Below, in pieces: positions 35,355 to 43,433 of a stretch of DNA of 64,000 nt. Both the position numbers and the translations under genes were made by a program. Each line of letters starts with the position of its first letter. Positions within the stretch are counted from its first letter, which is position 1. The notes under the pieces were generated by a model, which was not told where the DNA came from, made no database searches, and worked only from the letters and a program-made list of their open reading frames with translations. The stretch comes from Desulfobacterium sp. GTDB lineage: Bacteria > Desulfobacterota > Desulfobacteria > Desulfobacterales > Desulfobacteraceae. The stretch is taken from the NCBI GenBank assembly GCA_016342325.1, contig JAEINR010000017.1:1-64000 (forward strand), written 5' to 3'.

Positions 35355-36503
35355 ATGACAAACAATGTATATATAAATGACCTCGCCGGATTTTTGCCCA
35401 ACGATCCCGTGTCCAACGAGGAGATAGAAAACGTTCTTGGCAGAATCAATGAGATCCCCTCGTTGAGCAAGCAAAGAATGCTTGCCAACAACAAGATTCT
35501 CAAGCGTTACTATGCCATTGACCCGTCCACCGGAAAGTTCACCCACACCAATGCCCAGCTGACCGCCGAAGCCGTACGACGGCTTAATCCCCATGAAAAT
35601 TTTTCCATGGATGAGATCGAAACCCTCTGCTGCGGCACCACCAGTCCCGACCTGATCATGCCGGGCCATGGGCTGATGGTCTTGGGAGAGCTTGGGCTGA
35701 AGCCCTGTGAAGCGGTTTCAATGGCTGGTATCTGCCTGTCTGGAATGGCGGCGCTGAAGTACGGATATCTCTCCATTGCAAGCGGCGTCACTCAAAATGC
35801 CGTGGGAACTGGTTCCGAACTGTCCTCTTCGTTCATGCGGGCCGATTTTTTCACCCCATCGGTGGACCCCGAGGCCGATATTGCCGGCGAGCCCATCCTG
35901 GCATTTAATGCGGATTTCCTTCGCTGGATGCTATCGGACGGTGCAGGGGCGGCATTTCTTTCCAACACGCCCAATGAGAACGATATTTCCCTTAAAATCG
36001 AGTGGATCGATTCCCTGTCCTTTGCCGGGGAATTTCCCACCTGCATGTATGCCGGGGGAAAGCAGAACCCGGACGGCAGCATCTTTGGCTGGCGGGAGGC
36101 CGACTCCTGTGTGGCGGCGGCAGATGAGAATCTCATGGCTGTCAAGCAGGACACAAAACTGCTGGGAAGCCAGATTGTTAAAACCATGGGCAGGACCCTC
36201 AGTCACATGGTCGAGAAACACGGGCTCCGGGCCGATGACATCGACTGGTATCTTCCCCATTATTCGTCCCACTACTTCAGGGATAAATTCTATCAGGTCA
36301 TGGAGGAGGTGGGCTTTGAGATCCCCTATGAGCGCTGGTTCACCAACCTGCCCTACACGGGAAATATCGGCAGCGCTTCCATCTACATCATCATGGAGGA
36401 GATCTTCAAGTCGGGCAGATTGAAGCGGGGTGAAAAAATCCTCTGTTTCATTCCGGAGTCCGGCCGGTTTGCCCACTGTTTCATGCTGCTCACCGTTGTC
36501 TAA
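35355..36503 (+). CDS. Beta-ketoacyl-ACP synthase III-like enzyme
   Basis: A 382-residue thiolase-fold enzyme. The nucleophile lies in SMAGICLSGMAALKYG (Cys about residue 127), the His in WYLPHYSSHYF and the Asn in YTGNIGSASIY, the full KAS III triad. KAS III enzymes start chains from CoA or ACP substrates, and the DarB subgroup forms dialkylresorcinols, so it may either prime the chain or join two acyl chains. AGGAG precedes the ATG. It ends the left plus-strand arm and faces the convergent lipoprotein gene across a 101-base gap. Confidence 0.88.
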   Translation: MTNNVYINDLAGFLPNDPVSNEEIENVLGRINEIPSLSKQRMLANNKILKRYYAIDPSTGKFTHTNAQLTAEAVRRLNPHENFSMDEIETLCCGTTSPDLIMPGHGLMVLGELGLKPCEAVSMAGICLSGMAALKYGYLSIASGVTQNAVGTGSELSSSFMRADFFTPSVDPEADIAGEPILAFNADFLRWMLSDGAGAAFLSNTPNENDISLKIEWIDSLSFAGEFPTCMYAGGKQNPDGSIFGWREADSCVAAADENLMAVKQDTKLLGSQIVKTMGRTLSHMVEKHGLRADDIDWYLPHYSSHYFRDKFYQVMEEVGFEIPYERWFTNLPYTGNIGSASIYIIMEEIFKSGRLKRGEKILCFIPESGRFAHCFMLLTVV

Positions 36504-36510
36504 GATGAAA

Positions 36511-36550
36511 ACCGTAGTTTAAGGCAAAAAACTGTGGTCTAAGGCAAAAA
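36511..36550. repeat. Two tandem 20-base repeats after the KAS III gene
   Basis: Two adjacent 20-base units, both ending in AAGGCAAAAA, agree in 17 of 20 positions; the beginning of a third unit (ACCGT) runs into the following hairpin. The repeats lie in the convergent gap and their role is unknown. Confidence 0.6.
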
Positions 36551-36589
36551 ACCGTCCCGGGTGAATGATGCCCATGATCCCGGGACGGT
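36551..36589 (-). terminator. Terminator of the large minus-strand operon
   Basis: ACCGTCCCGGG and CCCGGGACGGT form a perfect 11-base-pair stem. Read on the minus strand the stem is followed by TTTTT, so it ends the long operon after the lipoprotein gene; it also separates it from the convergent KAS III gene. Confidence 0.8.
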
Positions 36590-36604
36590 AACCCGACCGA
36601 CCGT

Positions 36605-37189
36605 TTAATACTTTATGGATTTTACCTTGCCGGATGTGTTGAAGAAAACCACTTTGGATCCGTACCTGGACTTCCAATAAACCCACTGGTTGCTCTTGGT
36701 GGAGGGGGTCTTATGGGGGGCCGGATAGCCAAAGGCCGCCATCACCCCTTTTTTGGTCATGCCCTTGAAAACCTTTCCCTCTTTGATGCCCTTGCGGTCG
36801 ATCTTGGAAAAGGATTTCATGGAGACGGGGTTGGGGGAGGTAATCAAATCAATGTATTCATCAACGGACATTTCCACGCGCTTTTCATCATACTGAAAGT
36901 TAATTTTCTCGCCTGTTTCAACCATTAAAATGGTGAGTCCCCGCCCCTTGGGTGTCACCGTCACCTTGGTGTTCATGGGGACGACCATATGGCCCTGGAA
37001 GGGACCTGTCCAGTTTGCATAGCTTGCGTTGATGGTACTTCCTGATTTTTGCTGTCCATGGATGTTAAATTTTGTATACCTGGGAACCGCTGGGGGCCCC
37101 GGATCCTGGTTCATGGATTCCAGTGCCACACATCCGGTAAACAGAAACATCACTAGGACAAGCAAATGGACAATAAAAAATCGTTTCAT
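36605..37189 (-). CDS. Lipoprotein with BamE/SmpA-like C-terminal domain
   Basis: About 195 residues from the ATG at 37189 (a second ATG at 37192; GGAGG just upstream). The signal peptide ends in a lipobox LFTGC, so it should be a lipoprotein. The C-terminal portion GMTKKGVMAAFGYP and QWVYWKSRYGSKVVFF resembles the BamE fold. It closes the long minus-strand operon, so it may be an outer-membrane partner in delivery of the polyene product. The middle domain was not assigned. The longer upstream extension has no ribosome binding site. Confidence 0.78.
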   Translation of the reverse strand: MKRFFIVHLLVLVMFLFTGCVALESMNQDPGPPAVPRYTKFNIHGQQKSGSTINASYANWTGPFQGHMVVPMNTKVTVTPKGRGLTILMVETGEKINFQYDEKRVEMSVDEYIDLITSPNPVSMKSFSKIDRKGIKEGKVFKGMTKKGVMAAFGYPAPHKTPSTKSNQWVYWKSRYGSKVVFFNTSGKVKSIKY

Positions 37190-37208
37190 CATTCCTCCCA
37201 TGGTTAAA

Positions 37209-37487
37209 TTAATTGATGGTATCTCTCCTGCTTTCCGTTTTGATAAAATCTGCCAGGGTCTTGAGGGTATTGATAATCTCCCTGCCCTGTTCCTGGCCCT
37301 GGACCCTGACCCCGTATACATCCTGGATCATCACAACGATCTCAACCGCATCCAGGGAATCGAGTCCCAGGAGGGAATCCTGGCCGATCAAGGGGGTGTC
37401 CACGGACATTTCTTCGGGAATGGCTTCTCTAATGTCGCAAATTTCGATAATGGTATCAAGCAGTTCTTTTTCCAGATCTTCTATCAT
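37209..37487 (-). CDS. Acyl carrier protein (second)
   Basis: A 92-residue acidic protein with the attachment motif LLGLDSLDAVEIVVMIQ (Ser about residue 44). It is slightly longer than the first carrier protein and differs clearly in sequence, so two carriers with different loads (for example aryl-polyene and second-chain) are likely. It lies 19 bases upstream of the lipoprotein gene and 89 bases downstream of the ABC permease. Confidence 0.92.
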   Translation of the reverse strand: MIEDLEKELLDTIIEICDIREAIPEEMSVDTPLIGQDSLLGLDSLDAVEIVVMIQDVYGVRVQGQEQGREIINTLKTLADFIKTESRRDTIN

Positions 37488-37535
37488 GGGTTTATACTAT
37501 CCTAGGATGTTTGCATTCGAACGGATACCTGATCA

Positions 37536-37586
37536 CCTATTCTATTAATAAATGGGATCGGTTCATGTGCGAAGCGTTATAATTTT
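37536..37586. repeat. Dispersed intergenic repeat, copy 2
   Basis: Related to the sequence at 23815-23863. On the minus strand it covers the Lys-Leu-stop end of the ABC permease and continues CTTCGCACATGAACC into the gap before the acyl carrier protein gene. The same placement at the 3' end of an unrelated minus-strand gene in copy 1 suggests a mobile or functional 3'-end element. Confidence 0.5.
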
Positions 37587-38866
37587 CTGAATTTCATTGC
37601 AATCCACGCAATGGTTATGGTTATGGCCGAAAATGCAAGAAGGGACGCTGCTTCCGGAACAACAGCGTGTATATCTCCTCCCCGGAGAAAAATATCATAA
37701 AAGGCATCCAGGGCCCAGGAAAAGGGAGAGACATTGCTCAAGAGCTGCATGGGTTCGGGCATGAGATAAACCGGCACCATGACCCCGCCCAGGGCCGCAG
37801 CAATAACAATGGATATGGGGCCAAGGACAGCGGTTTGTTCATAGGTTCTTGCCACGGTTCCAAGCATGATCCCGTACCCGGTGGCAGCCAGGGTGGTGGC
37901 AACAACGATGAGGGCAATGGCCAGGGGTTGGTCCCCCAGGATAAAGGCCGAGGTACCGGCCAGGGGCAGCAAAAATTTTCCGATCAAAAAGATCATGGAA
38001 AATTGAACCCCGCACACAAGGATATAGGCCCCGATCTTGCCGGCCAGCAGGGTAACCCCTGAAACCGGCATGGACATGAGCCGGTCCAGGGTCTTGTTCT
38101 CCCGTTCTTTGATCAGGGAGCCTGCCAGGGGAACGGATATGAAAAAGATACCAAACAAGGCCCATGCAGGGACATTCTGCTGTACGGATGTCGGCATTGT
38201 GATGAACCCGAATTCCGTTGCATAGGTCTCCTGGATATCCAACCACGGGGAAAATTCAAAGGCGTCTTCATTGATAGGGCCGTCGAACCTGGCAACACCT
38301 GTTTTTCCCAGGGAGATGAGTTGGTCGATTTTAATCTGGTACTCCATGCACAACAGCACCTTTGAGAGGGAGCTGATGATGGCCGTTCGGAATCCCCCCT
38401 GGACCGAGGGATCGAAATAAACGATGATGCGCCCTGGCCCACCGACATCCGATGACATCTGATCAGCTGTTTTGGCAGTGGCCGGGGAGGTCACCACCAT
38501 GGAAACAAAGGATTCCACCCGCTTGCGCACAAACTCGGTGCACCCTTCGGGGATGACAATGGCGAACTGGTAATCCCCTTGGTTGACCGCTTTTTTGGCG
38601 TTTGTTCCGTCCTTATCCCCGGTTTCAGACCGTGTGTCCACGTTAATATAGGTTGAACTTCCCAGCCCCTCTGAGATGGTTTTGCCGATGACGCCCCTGT
38701 CATTGTCGACAACCAGCACCCGTGTGGTTGGGTCCAGCACCTTTTCCTGGACCAGGCAGACCACGAATACCAGGACTGCGGGCATGGCAAACAGCATGAG
38801 CAGTCCGGCCCGGTCCCGCATGAGAAGGAGGAGTTCTTTGTGAAAGGTTGTTATCGTTTTTCCCAT
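37577..38866 (-). CDS. ABC-2 type transporter permease
   Basis: A 429-residue inner-membrane protein. One N-terminal helix (about 20-38) is followed by an approximately 180-residue extracytoplasmic domain, then a block of five or six helices starting near residue 225 (VPAWALFGIFFISVPLAG, followed by RENKTLDRLMSMPVSG, the coupling region). This is the YhhJ/drug-exporter layout. It pairs with the adjacent ATPase for export of a lipid-like product. It begins eight bases after the ATPase gene. Confidence 0.9.
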   Translation of the reverse strand: MGKTITTFHKELLLLMRDRAGLLMLFAMPAVLVFVVCLVQEKVLDPTTRVLVVDNDRGVIGKTISEGLGSSTYINVDTRSETGDKDGTNAKKAVNQGDYQFAIVIPEGCTEFVRKRVESFVSMVVTSPATAKTADQMSSDVGGPGRIIVYFDPSVQGGFRTAIISSLSKVLLCMEYQIKIDQLISLGKTGVARFDGPINEDAFEFSPWLDIQETYATEFGFITMPTSVQQNVPAWALFGIFFISVPLAGSLIKERENKTLDRLMSMPVSGVTLLAGKIGAYILVCGVQFSMIFLIGKFLLPLAGTSAFILGDQPLAIALIVVATTLAATGYGIMLGTVARTYEQTAVLGPISIVIAAALGGVMVPVYLMPEPMQLLSNVSPFSWALDAFYDIFLRGGDIHAVVPEAASLLAFSAITITIAWIAMKFRKL

Positions 38867-38873
38867 ATCAGTC

Positions 38874-39635
38874 TCAATTTGGAAGATGTTTTCCGGTCAG
38901 GGTTAAGAACAGATCGCCAAGGTTCCGGCTTGATTTACTTTGTTGGATCAATTCCAAAGGCGGGCCTGAGGCCAGGTGAATGCCCTTGTCCATGATCAAC
39001 ACCCTGGAGCAGATCTTCTCTGCCTCCTCCATGTAATGGGTGGTGTAGAGGATGGTGCTGCCCCTGGCGCTAAGATTTTGTATCTGATCAAGCAATACAT
39101 TTCTTGAGTGGACATCCATGCCCACGGTGGGTTCGTCAAGGAAAACCAGGACCGGATCATGGAGGATGCCGCAGGCGATGTTGAAACGCCGTTTAATACC
39201 GCCTGAGCAGTGGGCAATGGGCTGGTCGGCAACACTGTCAAGGTTGAAGAATTCAAGGCCCATGGCGATTTTATGTTCAAGGGCAGCACCCTTGAGCCCG
39301 TACATGGTGCCAAAAAAGTGAAGGTTTTCCCGGCCGGTGAGCTCATGGTACAGGGCGATCTCCTGGGGAACCAGGCTGATCAGTTTCCGTGCCCGCAACG
39401 GATGTTTAACGATATCGATGCCGCAGATGCTGACGCTGCCCCGGGTGGGTTTCATCAAGGTTGCCATGATCGAGATGGTGGTGGTCTTGCCTGCGCCATT
39501 GGGACCCAGGAAACCGAAGATTTCACCTTTTTCCACGGTGAAATCAAGGTCGGCAACCGCAGGTTCCCTGGATTTTGCGTAGCACTTGGTCAAGGCGTTT
39601 ACCTGGAGAATATGATCGGCTTGATTAACTGACAA
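38874..39635 (-). CDS. ABC transporter ATP-binding protein (ABC-2 partner)
   Basis: About 253 residues from a TTG at 39635, chosen because it follows an AAGGAG and gives the normal N-terminus HILQVNALTKCY; a longer frame opens to 39716 inside the neighbouring gene. Motifs: Walker A FLGPNGAGKTTTIS, signature HCSGGIKRRFNIA, Walker B VLVFLDEPTVGMD, H-loop TTHYMEEAE. The signature LSGG is changed to CSGG. It powers the permease encoded next and overlaps the BtrH-type gene by 11 bases. Confidence 0.9.
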   Translation of the reverse strand: MSVNQADHILQVNALTKCYAKSREPAVADLDFTVEKGEIFGFLGPNGAGKTTTISIMATLMKPTRGSVSICGIDIVKHPLRARKLISLVPQEIALYHELTGRENLHFFGTMYGLKGAALEHKIAMGLEFFNLDSVADQPIAHCSGGIKRRFNIACGILHDPVLVFLDEPTVGMDVHSRNVLLDQIQNLSARGSTILYTTHYMEEAEKICSRVLIMDKGIHLASGPPLELIQQSKSSRNLGDLFLTLTGKHLPN

Positions 39636-40638
39636 TGTCCAACAGCTCCTTGAACGCTTCTGTTTCGATGCGTGAACAGGTACGAAGGGTATCTCCCATG
39701 GCTTCAAAGGAGTCATTCTCTGTGGCCCTGCCCTTGCAGTTTCTGGCGGCCTTTACGGCAAACCGCCGCCAGGTGTCTCCGGACTCGGTCAACTGGGTTG
39801 ATACCGATACCAGCCGCTGCTCCCCAAGAATGGCAGCCGCCTCCTGGAGAAATGCCGAGTACATGAATCGAAAGCCCCCGCCGCCGGTACCGATCTCCTC
39901 CTGCATTCGGATGTGTTGTCCAAGGAGAAGATGGGTGGTGTGGGTGTCAAATTTCCGGGGCCATCGCTCCAGGCGGTTTGCAAGGAAACCAATTCCCCGG
40001 GTGCCGAGGAAGGGAACCGGGTTTTTGACCATTGCGTTTGCAGCGCTCTTGATTCCGTAGCGGATGGCCGGCTCAAGGGCCAGGGTCTCCGGCGCCTTTG
40101 TTATCCGGTACATGCTGCCCTTGGGTGCCAGGGCTCCCTTGGCAAAACGGGCAATGGCCAGATCCTTGGCCGGACACTCGACCATGTCGGGAAAAACAGG
40201 ATCGCTGATCAGGTAGTTGTCTCCTTCTTTTCCAACCACAACCAGGTTGTGCATGTTAAAATGAAACCGAAGGGATGGCGGAAAATAGGGAAGCCAGTAT
40301 CCCCCGGTTCTGCACCCAACCGCATGGCCCATTTCTAGCTCCCGGTCAAGGGCGGCCATGGCCTTGTCCATGCTTCTGAATTTTTCCCATTTCACCGAGA
40401 TCCCAAGGCCGCTTGTCACCTGCTTAAAAATCTTCCCAACCGGGCAACGAAACGTGGTCAACGGCAGCTTGTTAATACGGATGAAGGGAAGATAGCCAAA
40501 AAAAATGCCGCTTCCCATGCCAAAGGTCAATGCCTCTGAAATGGTCTGGCCGGATTTTTTGAATTCATGGTTAATCAGATTGGATGTAACGCCGCATTCA
40601 CAATGGGCGGATTGTTTGTGTACAAAATCAAGTTTCAT
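39625..40638 (-). CDS. BtrH N-terminal domain protein, probable acyl-ACP acyltransferase
   Basis: A 337-residue protein. The N-terminus HCECGVTSNLINHEF, then ALTFGMGSGIFFGY, matches the BtrH_N/C39-like peptidase fold with a candidate catalytic Cys (13 or 15). His lies in FHFNMHNLVVVGKEGD and Asp in YLISDP near residue 160. BtrH moves an aminoacyl group from a carrier protein onto an aminoglycoside. By analogy this protein may transfer the finished chain from an acyl carrier protein to an amine or alcohol head group. It sits with a helix-turn-helix-like partner and an ABC-2 exporter. Confidence 0.8.
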   Translation of the reverse strand: MKLDFVHKQSAHCECGVTSNLINHEFKKSGQTISEALTFGMGSGIFFGYLPFIRINKLPLTTFRCPVGKIFKQVTSGLGISVKWEKFRSMDKAMAALDRELEMGHAVGCRTGGYWLPYFPPSLRFHFNMHNLVVVGKEGDNYLISDPVFPDMVECPAKDLAIARFAKGALAPKGSMYRITKAPETLALEPAIRYGIKSAANAMVKNPVPFLGTRGIGFLANRLERWPRKFDTHTTHLLLGQHIRMQEEIGTGGGGFRFMYSAFLQEAAAILGEQRLVSVSTQLTESGDTWRRFAVKAARNCKGRATENDSFEAMGDTLRTCSRIETEAFKELLDIVS

Positions 40639-40647
40639 TGAAAATAG

Positions 40648-41067
40648 TTACCTGGTGGTTGGCCCCGTTGATTCCGGGATTGATTTGAGCGCGGTGATTG
40701 AAACCTCAAAAAGGGAGGCGTAGGTCATGAGCGCCTTTTCCTTTAGTTTTTCGAAGACCTTGGGCTTTAAATGCCTTTTGACCTGCCATTGATAAAACCC
40801 GGTGTATTGGGAAAGAAGCCCCAGGTCCATCTGGTGCTTGGCCATGTAATAGGCAACAGGGCTGAGGGTGCCGTTCCTGACCCCTTCAAGGGCCTGGGCA
40901 ACGTCCTTGTCAATGACCTCCCAGGCCTGGTCGTTGGCGATGTTCTTCGGTTCCCACCCGATGCTTGGGACGAGATCATACGCGCCCTTGTTGTCCACGG
41001 CATAGCATAGCTCATATCCATAGTCTTCGATTATCCCAGGATCCTGGGGTACGTCTTGTTTTTTCAT
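40648..41067 (-). CDS. Small protein with helix-turn-helix-like C-terminus, function unknown
   Basis: A 139-residue protein. From about residue 70 the pattern LSPVAYYMAKHQMDLGLLSQ, then TGFYQWQVKRHLKP and FEKLKEKALMTYASLFEVSI resembles an XRE-type helix-turn-helix with the recognition helix at GFYQWQVKRH. The N-terminal 65 residues are acidic and unassigned. It could be a regulator of the cluster or an adaptor for the adjacent BtrH-type protein. AGGA lies seven bases before the ATG; the gap to the next gene is nine bases. Confidence 0.7.
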   Translation of the reverse strand: MKKQDVPQDPGIIEDYGYELCYAVDNKGAYDLVPSIGWEPKNIANDQAWEVIDKDVAQALEGVRNGTLSPVAYYMAKHQMDLGLLSQYTGFYQWQVKRHLKPKVFEKLKEKALMTYASLFEVSITALKSIPESTGPTTR

Positions 41068-41124
41068 GGTTTTTCCTGTTCAGGGATATTATAGCGATTC
41101 ACTTATGCCTAGCTCCCATTTTTT

Positions 41125-42192
41125 TTATAATAGATACTTTGATGCCAGGGTGACGGCACCCCAAAGGGTGTCGTTTCCAGGGCTCAGGCAGTGGATCCCT
41201 TTCAGTACGGCCGAAATCGTGCTCTTGTCCATGCCTGTCCCCTGGGGCGGTGGGAACAGATGCCTGTTTTTAAGGCAGAGGCAGGCCGCCCCCAGATCAA
41301 TGGCGGCTGCTGCGGGAAATTTCCCGTACAGCGAATCATAGCAGAGAAACGAATCATGGGAGAGATCTGAATCATCGACGCCATAGTCTTTGCCATGGCA
41401 CCCGCCATAGCCTTGGGATCCCACGATAACAGGGTGGGTATTGCTGGGCCTGGGTGCTTTGTCCTGGGCAACCATGTCCACCTCGGTGAGATAGCCGTAC
41501 CCTGCCCCATTGTTTGTGTCTTCCCGGGACAGGAGAAAAAAACAGCCCCCTTCCCCGGCAATGGTCGACGGGTCAGGGCTTTCGGCATTCAGGCCTGCCG
41601 TTGCATACCCCACCACCGGATTATACTCGTCAACGCCCCCCACCAGTACGGAGGTCACCCTCTCTTCTTGCAACCAGCTGACGGCGGTAAAAAGTGCCGA
41701 AGCCACCGAGAGATCGAACTGACTCACGGTGAGGCAGGGGCCTTTGATGCCAAGGAGAACGGTAATGTGGGCGGCTGCCGCATTGTGAACCGAATTTGAA
41801 AAGTGGGTGGGCACGCTCAGCCGGTCCCCCTTGTTGAGAAAGGAGTCGAGAAATGAAAACGTAGTGCCCGAAGCGCCATAGCCCGTGGCAACAATGATGC
41901 CGGTGTTTTCAAGGTCTTCCGGGCCGACCCCTGCATCGGCAATGGCAAGGTGGGCACCTAAAAGTGCCATGGTGGAAAAGCGATCGATCCTTCGAAGCTT
42001 TTTCCGGGGAATGAACGCCTCAAGTTTTGATGTCCGGGCCTTGAACCAGGGAAGTTCAAAGATGTTGCCGTCCCGCTCTATTTTGTCAATTTCAGGGGGA
42101 ACGACCCGTGTTCCGGTAAGGAGGGCTTCCAGATCTCCGGCCCCTGCTCCAAAACAACCGAAAGGCCCAATACCTTGAACTGAAATACGCAT
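41125..42192 (-). CDS. Ketosynthase-like chain-length-factor-type protein without catalytic cysteine
   Basis: A 355-residue thiolase-fold protein. Residues about 136-160 read SNSVHNAAAAHITVLLGIKG and then CLTVSQFDLSVASAL: where active ketosynthases have TVS-x-x-C, this one has Asp (about residue 160). The HGTGT and GHTLGA histidine blocks are also missing. Such inactive partners act as chain-length factors in heterodimers with a ketosynthase, here probably the adjacent product encoded at 42193-43395. AAGGAG precedes the ATG, which lies next to the stop of that gene. Confidence 0.82.
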   Translation of the reverse strand: MRISVQGIGPFGCFGAGAGDLEALLTGTRVVPPEIDKIERDGNIFELPWFKARTSKLEAFIPRKKLRRIDRFSTMALLGAHLAIADAGVGPEDLENTGIIVATGYGASGTTFSFLDSFLNKGDRLSVPTHFSNSVHNAAAAHITVLLGIKGPCLTVSQFDLSVASALFTAVSWLQEERVTSVLVGGVDEYNPVVGYATAGLNAESPDPSTIAGEGGCFFLLSREDTNNGAGYGYLTEVDMVAQDKAPRPSNTHPVIVGSQGYGGCHGKDYGVDDSDLSHDSFLCYDSLYGKFPAAAAIDLGAACLCLKNRHLFPPPQGTGMDKSTISAVLKGIHCLSPGNDTLWGAVTLASKYLL

Positions 42193-43395
42193 TTATTCTC
42201 CTTTCCCTTCAAGCACCAGGACCGAATTGTTTCCCCCAAAGGCCAGTGACTGTGAAATGGCCACATTGCCCTTGAACGCCAGGGTCGTGGAAACCGGGGA
42301 TGCGGGCATTTCACTCTCCTTTTCCGTAAACCCCGTGCTGGGCGGCATCCTGTGTTCATTGAGGCAGGCAACGGTGAACGCTGCCTCAAGGGCGCCTGCA
42401 GCTCCTAAAGTATGGCCGGTACATCCCTTGGTTGACCCAAAGGGAACCCCGGGCAGCAGGTCGGCAAGCACCATGCTTTCGACCCGGTCGTTGTCACGGG
42501 TACCGGTGCCATGGGCGTTGACAAACATGATCTCCTCCCTTGGCACCTTGCTGAAGGTCACGGCATGGTCAATGGCCTTTTTCAGTCCAAGTCCCTTGGG
42601 GTGGGGGGCAACAAGGTGGTGGCCGTCACATGACATGCCGTAACCAAGGATGCTTCCCAAAGGAACACGGCCACCTGCCAGGGCGTGCTCCTGGGATTCC
42701 AGAACCATGATCCCCGCGCCCTCCCCCAGGTTAAGTCCGTTCCGGGTGACGTCAAAGGGCCGTGACGGCTCATGGTCCGTGATCATGAGGGAGATGAATC
42801 CGTTGTAGGTGACCCGGGAAAGCTCGTCGGTGCCGCCGGCAATAACAATGTCACACAGTCCCTGTTGGATCCAGGAGGCCCCAATGCCCAGGGCATCGGT
42901 GCCTGAAGAGCAGGCATTGACCACGGTCTGGACAGGACCGTTTAATCCGTACCGCTTTGCAATGCAGGCGGCCGGATTGCTGTTGAGATAGCGACGCACC
43001 GGCGACAGGCCCGGGGAGCGGCGGGATCTTAAATCATCGTAAAATTGGATGCTGTTGAGGCTGCATCCGGTGGAGGTTCCCATGCACACCCCGATTCTTT
43101 TGGAAGAGAGATCTTCCCGGGTGAGCCCTGACTGGTCAACGGCTTCCCTTGCCGCAGCAAGGGCCAGCCGGGTGGTGCGTGTCAGCTCGGTACCGGCCTT
43201 GTCCACTGTTTCGTCCACCTGGCCTGGCACCTCAAACACGGGAAACCTGTGAACATGGTCCGTGGTAAACCGCTTGGATGGCCCAAGGTTGCGAACCTTG
43301 CTGAACAGGGACACCATGTTGCCGGCCAGGGTGGCACCGGCAGCGGACAAGCACCCCATTCCCGTGATCACTGTTTTTTTTGCTGTTTTGTTCAT
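42193..43395 (-). CDS. Beta-ketoacyl-ACP synthase II (FabF-like)
   Basis: About 400 residues with the complete triad: nucleophile in VVNACSSGTDALG, His in FVNAHGTGTRDND and His in KGCTGHTLGAAGALE. It elongates carrier-bound chains by decarboxylative condensation with malonyl-ACP. It is placed directly before the chain-length-factor-like gene, so the two probably form the heterodimeric condensing enzyme of polyene synthesis. The ATG at 43395 gives the N-terminus MNKTAKKTVITGMGCLS; a GTG at 43407 is an alternative. Confidence 0.9.
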   Translation of the reverse strand: MNKTAKKTVITGMGCLSAAGATLAGNMVSLFSKVRNLGPSKRFTTDHVHRFPVFEVPGQVDETVDKAGTELTRTTRLALAAAREAVDQSGLTREDLSSKRIGVCMGTSTGCSLNSIQFYDDLRSRRSPGLSPVRRYLNSNPAACIAKRYGLNGPVQTVVNACSSGTDALGIGASWIQQGLCDIVIAGGTDELSRVTYNGFISLMITDHEPSRPFDVTRNGLNLGEGAGIMVLESQEHALAGGRVPLGSILGYGMSCDGHHLVAPHPKGLGLKKAIDHAVTFSKVPREEIMFVNAHGTGTRDNDRVESMVLADLLPGVPFGSTKGCTGHTLGAAGALEAAFTVACLNEHRMPPSTGFTEKESEMPASPVSTTLAFKGNVAISQSLAFGGNNSVLVLEGKGE

Positions 43396-43433
43396 AATTT
43401 TTCCCACTCGTGGCTAGGGTCCATCCCCGGTGC

